Shown here one piece after another: positions 60,547 to 64,000 of a stretch of DNA of 64,000 nt (position 1 is its first letter; each line of letters opens with the position of its first letter). The stretch comes from Candidatus Limnocylindrales bacterium (GTDB taxonomy: Bacteria > Moduliflexota > Moduliflexia > Moduliflexales > JAUQPW01), in contig DATMBG010000051.1 in NCBI GenBank assembly GCA_035559535.1, forward strand, positions 372,001 through 436,000, given 5' to 3'. The position numbers and the translations under genes are program-made. The notes below the pieces were generated by a model. That model made no database searches and was not told the origin of the DNA. It worked only from the letters and a program-made list of their open reading frames with translations.

Positions 60547-61131
60547 ATGGATTTCACAAAAACCAGGGAATTTATACATGAAACCTTGGGGGTTAAACAT
60601 GCGGAGAATTTAAGAAAAATTATTTCAGATACCGTAGAAAAGGAATGGCAGATTCCAGGTAAACGGTTTTCTCCTCTGTTACGAGAACATCTCCTTTATT
60701 TTATTGCTAAACAGCGTAATAATCTCTTCAGCCATCTTTTTCCTGAAATCCTTGAAATCAAGTTTCAAGAGGAGTATGGTTACGGCGATTGTCCGGTTGT
60801 TTTACCCAGATTAATTGAGGATCTGACTTCCAAGATCCGTCTTTATTTCGCCGAACGGGGAAAAGAAACTCTTGCAGCTCCCCCAGGCACTCATAACTCC
60901 CTTAAGGCCAGACTTTCCCCTTTTCAAGAGGCTTTCCAACTTTACCTGGAACAGATAGCCATTGATGATCCATTTCGGGAATCCATCCGAGAACAGACGG
61001 GACTCCCTGCAAAGTTCCTCAAAAAAATATTCGACGATTTTGAGAAAAAGTTCAAACCGTCTGCAAATCAATCTAAACACGAACTTCTTAAACTTTTTTT
61101 ACGTTTTATGGCGACTAAAGTTGAAAACTGA
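60547..61131 (+). CDS. Hypothetical protein, 194 aa, helical
   Basis: Not recognised. It starts MDFTKTREFIHETLGVKHAE and is rich in helices and charged residues, with one cysteine (YGDCPVVL) and no membrane segment. The order of hydrophobic positions suggests a compact all-alpha fold. It lies 72 bp after the HU gene on the same strand and may be cotranscribed. It ends 8 bp before the convergent cofE. No clear ribosome binding site was found; the frame is convincing because its composition resembles its neighbours. Confidence 0.6.
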   Translation: MDFTKTREFIHETLGVKHAENLRKIISDTVEKEWQIPGKRFSPLLREHLLYFIAKQRNNLFSHLFPEILEIKFQEEYGYGDCPVVLPRLIEDLTSKIRLYFAERGKETLAAPPGTHNSLKARLSPFQEAFQLYLEQIAIDDPFRESIREQTGLPAKFLKKIFDDFEKKFKPSANQSKHELLKLFLRFMATKVEN

Positions 61132-61138
61132 AGAGAAA

Positions 61139-61891
61139 TTATCGAAATAGATCCCTTTCCGCAGGTCGAATCAGATCGATTCCTTTACCGTTTTCGAGGG
61201 TGTAGGAGTATCCTTTGATGAGAGCTGCTGGGACTCCGGTTGTTTTTCCCAGGACCAGCTCCGCCGCCGAAGCCAGCTCATCGGCAACGGCTATTTCTGT
61301 GGCTTTAAGTAGATGTCCATAAGGATCCCGCTGCCCTTTATAATTCTGGATAGGTTTCAGGCCACAAACTCCTAGGGCTACATCCACAAGGCCTTCTCGC
61401 CAGGGTCTGCCAAAGGTGTCTGAGATAATAACGGCGAGGGATATTCCGGTTTTCTGAATCAAGTAGTCTCGAATTCTTTGAGCCGAAGCATCTGAATCCA
61501 GGGGAAGCAGGGACACAACCCCCTCTCCGGCTATATTAGACTCATCTACTCCTGCATTGGCACATACAAATCCTTGTTTGGTTTCTACAATGAGGATCCC
61601 CCGATCCATTTTGACAATCCGTTTCGTTTCACGAAGGATTACTTCGATATGACGGGGATCTTTTCCCGCCTGCACGGCAATATATCGGGCAAACTCCGAC
61701 GGGATTACATCCTTGAGCCAAACCAGTCGCCCTTCGGCTTTTGAGACGATTTTCTGCTTAACAACTAAAATATCCTTTTCCTCCAGGACAATCCTTTGGC
61801 GTAAAAGTGCCTGAAGGAGAATCTCTGCCAGATTATCCCCCGGCATAATCTCAGGAATACCGGTAATCCCAATAATTCGGAGCTCGGACAT
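61139..61891 (-). CDS. cofE: Coenzyme F420-0:L-glutamate ligase CofE
   Basis: Adds gamma-linked glutamates to F420-0 in F420 biosynthesis. The N-terminal domain has GITGIPEIMPGDNLAEIL, followed by KQKIVSKAEGRLV, the conserved VIPSEFARYIA and ETKQGFVCANAGVDESN. The C-terminal part has IISDTFGRPWREGLVDVALG, a hallmark of the family. Start at 61891 gives MSELRII; a GTG three codons earlier is possible. It follows cofD with only 9 bp between and lacks the FbiB-type nitroreductase extension, so it is the stand-alone archaeal-type form. Confidence 0.95.
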   Translation of the reverse strand: MSELRIIGITGIPEIMPGDNLAEILLQALLRQRIVLEEKDILVVKQKIVSKAEGRLVWLKDVIPSEFARYIAVQAGKDPRHIEVILRETKRIVKMDRGILIVETKQGFVCANAGVDESNIAGEGVVSLLPLDSDASAQRIRDYLIQKTGISLAVIISDTFGRPWREGLVDVALGVCGLKPIQNYKGQRDPYGHLLKATEIAVADELASAAELVLGKTTGVPAALIKGYSYTLENGKGIDLIRPAERDLFR

Positions 61892-61900
61892 ACCCAGCAC

Positions 61901-62845
61901 TTATCTTAGAAGTTCTTCCATAACACGTTGAGCCAATTCTATTTTCTCCTTGAGCCCTCTCATAATCGTATCGGTTACCACAACCCGTAGCGGAGGTTCC
62001 GGTGGAGGCCTTAAAGATTCTACCTTTGTAACCAGATTTTGATCGATTGGGTCCAGGACAAAAATATCGAGGAAATCCTGATAGAGTTGAGCGACCTGAT
62101 AAGCCGAGACTTCAAGACCCAGTCCTCGCATCAACTTATCTGCCGGACCCTTTAGGGGGGCCCCACCAACAAGGGGGCTGATAGCTGCAATCCTGGCCTG
62201 AGTTTTCCGTAAAGCTTCCCGAACTCCCCTCACGGCTAAAATGGGTCCAATACTGATGATGGGATTGCTGGGACAGAGGATGATACCCTTTGCCTGCAAA
62301 ATTGCTTCTAATACCCCCGGAGCCGGATCCGCATCCTCTATACCTCTAAATTGAACGCCTTTCACAGGATCTTGCATTTTGCGCTGAACCAAATATTCTT
62401 GAAAATGAAGGATTCCCTGATCTGTCAAGATCAGGGTAGGAACCGGCTGATTCGTCATGGGAAGGATACGAACTTCGAGGTTAAAGGCCCGACGAATCGA
62501 GTCGGTAATCTGAGAGAGACTCCATCCCTGTCTGAGTAAATGGGTTCGGTAAATGTGCGTCGCAAAGTCCCGATCTCCCAACATAAACCAGGTAGCATGA
62601 CCATACTTCCCCAGCATATCCAGGCAATGAAAACTATCCCCCTGGATACCCCAACCCTTAGATTCATCTACAATTCCGGCCAGGGTATAGATAACAATAT
62701 CGATATCCGGAGAGATATGTAAACCGTGGAGTTCGATATCATCTCCGGTATTAACAATGACGGTAATCTCTTGCGGAGCCACGACCTGAACCAAACCTTG
62801 CAGAAATCGAGCGGCTCCCACCCCACCAGCAAGTACTGTAATCAT
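61901..62845 (-). CDS. cofD: 2-phospho-L-lactate transferase CofD
   Basis: Transfers the phospholactate (or phosphoenolpyruvate) moiety to Fo to make F420-0 or its dehydro form. The 314-aa protein opens with VLAGGVGAARFLQGLVQVV, the diagnostic nucleotide-binding start of the family. It continues with VIVNTGDDIELHGLHISPDI, FMLGDRDFATHIYR and CPSNPIISIGPILAV. It is transcribed ahead of cofE. Together they show this organism makes F420 and support the F420 assignment of the LLM oxidoreductase at 17903. Fo synthase genes are not in the window. Confidence 0.96.
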   Translation of the reverse strand: MITVLAGGVGAARFLQGLVQVVAPQEITVIVNTGDDIELHGLHISPDIDIVIYTLAGIVDESKGWGIQGDSFHCLDMLGKYGHATWFMLGDRDFATHIYRTHLLRQGWSLSQITDSIRRAFNLEVRILPMTNQPVPTLILTDQGILHFQEYLVQRKMQDPVKGVQFRGIEDADPAPGVLEAILQAKGIILCPSNPIISIGPILAVRGVREALRKTQARIAAISPLVGGAPLKGPADKLMRGLGLEVSAYQVAQLYQDFLDIFVLDPIDQNLVTKVESLRPPPEPPLRVVVTDTIMRGLKEKIELAQRVMEELLR

Positions 62846-62947
62846 ACAACCAGTATAGGGGCTCAGAGAATTTAAATCAAGGGAGTTATTTTTGTTATCC
62901 TTGATAGGGAACTTTATTCCAGGCGATTCCTTTGGTTACGGGTACTA

Positions 62948-62975
62948 GTACAGGTGACCGGCCGGTCACCCCTAC
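62948..62975. repeat. GACCGGCCGGTC palindrome, copy 1
   Basis: GGTGACCGG/CCGGTCACC (62953-62970) is a perfect 18-bp palindrome, flanked by GTA and TAC in the GTAGGGGC-family manner. The 12-bp core recurs 600 bp away at 63564-63583. Confidence 0.7.
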
Positions 62976-62996
62976 AGTTTTCTTTAAATATTAGAC

Positions 62997-63025
62997 TTGA
63001 CAGTTCTTGAAGTGATTCTTATGTA
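62997..63025 (+). promoter_or_regulatory. Candidate promoter of the small membrane peptide and alkyltransferase-like genes
   Basis: TTGACA (62997-63002), 17-bp spacer, TATGTA (63020-63025). The -35 is perfect, the -10 is weak. It lies 43 bp before the ATG at 63068. Confidence 0.35.
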
Positions 63026-63067
63026 AGTACAAAGGGGTTGAAAGAGAAGTTCTTCAAGGAGGCAGAT

Positions 63068-63181
63068 ATGGTTTCAAAGAAGGAACTATGGGGTAGAATC
63101 CTGTTTTTGTTAGGCGTGTTGGCCTTAAGTTTCACCCTGGCTATTGCCATTTTTATCGGATTGATAAAATGGTGGACTTAG
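63068..63181 (+). CDS. Single-pass small membrane protein, 37 aa
   Basis: MVSKKELWGRILFLLGVLAL followed by SFTLAIAIFIGLIKWWT. One transmembrane helix covers residues 11-32, flanked by a positively charged N-terminus. AAGGAGG lies 5 bp before the ATG, and the stop is 4 bp from the next start, so the gene is convincing despite its size. A promoter candidate is at 62997-63025. No similarity was recognised. It is cotranscribed with the alkyltransferase-like gene downstream. Confidence 0.6.
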   Translation: MVSKKELWGRILFLLGVLALSFTLAIAIFIGLIKWWT

Positions 63182-63185
63182 AAAT

Positions 63186-63524
63186 ATGAATTTTTATCAA
63201 CAGGTCTATGAGTTGGTTTTACAGATTCCGCCTGGAAAAGTGGCTACCTATGGTCAGATTGCAACCCTTCTGGGCCGTCCCCATGCCGCCCGTGCGGTAG
63301 GTTATGCCCTCCATCTGGCTCCGGACCATTTAAAAGTTCCCTGGCAACGAGTTATTAACTCCCAAGGGAAGATAAGCCCAAGATCGTCCTTAGATATGCC
63401 CCATGAACCCCTTATTCAAAGAATGCTGTTAGAAGCCGAAGGCGTAGTTTTTGACAAAACCGGACGTGTGGATTTAGAAAAGTATTTATGGGAAGGTAAA
63501 AAGAAGATAGGACGCGGGGAATAG
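63186..63524 (+). CDS. Alkyltransferase-like protein (ATL, MGMT domain without Cys)
   Basis: Binds O6-alkylguanine in DNA and flags it for nucleotide excision repair instead of repairing it directly. The 112-aa protein covers only the DNA-binding domain: IPPGKVATYGQIATLLG, RAVGYALHLAPD and a helix-turn-helix. In true methyltransferases the active site is PCHRV; here it is PWQRVINSQG, with Trp53 replacing the Cys. It therefore cannot transfer the alkyl group. The long tail FDKTGRVDLEKYLWEG is typical of ATL proteins. It follows the 37-aa gene by 4 bp. Confidence 0.92.
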   Translation: MNFYQQVYELVLQIPPGKVATYGQIATLLGRPHAARAVGYALHLAPDHLKVPWQRVINSQGKISPRSSLDMPHEPLIQRMLLEAEGVVFDKTGRVDLEKYLWEGKKKIGRGE

Positions 63525-63563
63525 AGACGCGGGGACGCGGGGAAATGGGGACAGGGAGAGTAT

Positions 63564-63583
63564 GGGCGACCGGCCGGTCGCCC
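63564..63583. repeat. GACCGGCCGGTC palindrome, copy 2
   Basis: GGGCGACCGG/CCGGTCGCCC is a perfect 20-bp palindrome followed by CCTTAC. The flanking gap contains inverted GACGCGGGGACGCGGGG and CCCTGCGTCCCCGTG motifs as well, so the whole 63525-63681 region is repeat-derived. Confidence 0.7.
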
Positions 63584-63681
63584 CTTACAGGGATCTAAAT
63601 TAACGATTCGCCGTATGATATAAAGACACGGGAATAGAAAACCATGGTAAATGTCCCTGCGTCCCCGTGTTCCATATCCCC

Positions 63682-64000
63682 TCAATTTTCCTTATCCTCG
63701 CCGGAAGGTTCTTCCGAACCTTGAGGGGAAGAACGCTGGGAACGAGAAGAAGAGAGGGTAGCCAGTTTCTCCAGTTGGGAGGGCGTGAGGACCTCTCTGG
63801 ATTTGATGATAAAGTCTGCGCGGAGTTGGGCCTGCTCTTTCTTTGCCTGGATAAGTTCCTGGGTTATTTTTTCTACCTGCTTTTGATCTGTCGTCGGTTG
63901 GATAAAGAGATCCCTCAATTCCCCGGTCAGAGATTGAACTCTGTTATCGATTTCGCGTCGTTTTGGGATAAACTCCCTAAGAATCCCGCCCAATTTAGTC
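63682..64000 (-). CDS. Periplasmic Spy/CpxP-like or heavy-metal-resistance protein (N-terminus outside window)
   Basis: The minus-strand frame is open to the window edge, so the start and any signal peptide lie beyond base 64000. The visible 105 residues form two helices with IPKRREIDNRVQSLTGELRD then LIQAKKEQAQLRADFIIK and a VLTPSQLEKLATL motif. This matches Spy/CpxP-family sensors and chaperones (LTxxQ repeats). The C-terminal tail is Ser/Glu-rich and disordered. The next gene upstream would help identify a metal or envelope-stress operon. Confidence 0.7.
   Translation of the reverse strand, partial: TKLGGILREFIPKRREIDNRVQSLTGELRDLFIQPTTDQKQVEKITQELIQAKKEQAQLRADFIIKSREVLTPSQLEKLATLSSSRSQRSSPQGSEEPSGEDKEN

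Noticed and set aside
1..64000. tRNA, rRNA, tmRNA or CRISPR array
   Set aside because: No GGTTCGAATCC-type T-arm context with a cloverleaf, no rRNA-like block and no regularly spaced direct repeats were found while reading the intergenic sequence. A covariance-model search would be decisive.

Overview
The window looks like part of the chromosome of an uncultured, free-living, Gram-negative-type bacterium. It is gene-dense, with moderate G+C by eye, and no phage or plasmid genes, rRNA, tRNA or CRISPR array were found. The metabolic signature includes coenzyme F420 biosynthesis (cofD-cofE) with an F420-type LLM oxidoreductase, a tungsten aldehyde:ferredoxin oxidoreductase, LutABC lactate oxidation, a benzoate-CoA-ligase-type acyl-CoA synthetase, periplasmic MsrPQ, SBP56 and an archaeal-type ATP-dependent DNA ligase. 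This mix fits deep-branching soil or subsurface lineages (Tectomicrobia, Rokubacteria or Methylomirabilota-like); that placement is inference only.

Layout. 1-5.2 kb: DNA ligase C-terminus, an orphan branched-chain-amino-acid-type binding protein, and decayed sigma-54 activator genes. 5.2-9.8 kb: TVP38-type membrane protein with an FAD disulfide oxidoreductase, then msrPQ. 10-17.8 kb: an orphan pseudopilin, then a nucleoside-type BMP ABC transporter directly downstream of a queuosine-salvage glycosylase (Qng1/DUF2419). 17.9-21.6 kb: LLM oxidoreductase, aldo/keto reductase, an exported nuclease-like protein and a small exported protein. 21.9-33.2 kb: catabolic region with three enolase-superfamily (MR/MLE) genes, lutABC, an MDR reductase, a Tat-exported sugar-type binding protein, and an amidase with a tiny AtzG/GatC-like gene upstream. 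33.3-38.9 kb: greA, pyrD, an exported repeat protein, a thiolase-like/OB-fold fusion lacking the catalytic Cys, and mgsA. 39-44.1 kb: AOR, split transketolase and a fourth MR/MLE gene, all on the plus strand. 44.1-51.3 kb: SBP56 with a membrane partner, an exported archaemetzincin and a 1408-aa cyclase-AAA-TPR protein built like soluble adenylyl cyclase. 51.5-64 kb: BNR protein, epoxide-hydrolase-like enzyme, a radical SAM DNA modification/repair protein, dynamin-like GTPase, acyl-CoA ligase, HU, cofDE, an alkyltransferase-like protein and a partial Spy-like protein.

The most striking feature outside the genes is the density of unrelated imperfect palindromes in intergenic DNA. They fall into at least four recognisable families. 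One has 18-30 bp terminal inverted repeats around G/C-rich cores and looks like a non-autonomous mobile element. No integrase or transposase gene is visible. Several intergenic stretches also hold short fossil coding segments (sigma-54 activators, a GH63-like glucosidase and an unidentified membrane protein tail), which points to continuing gene loss.
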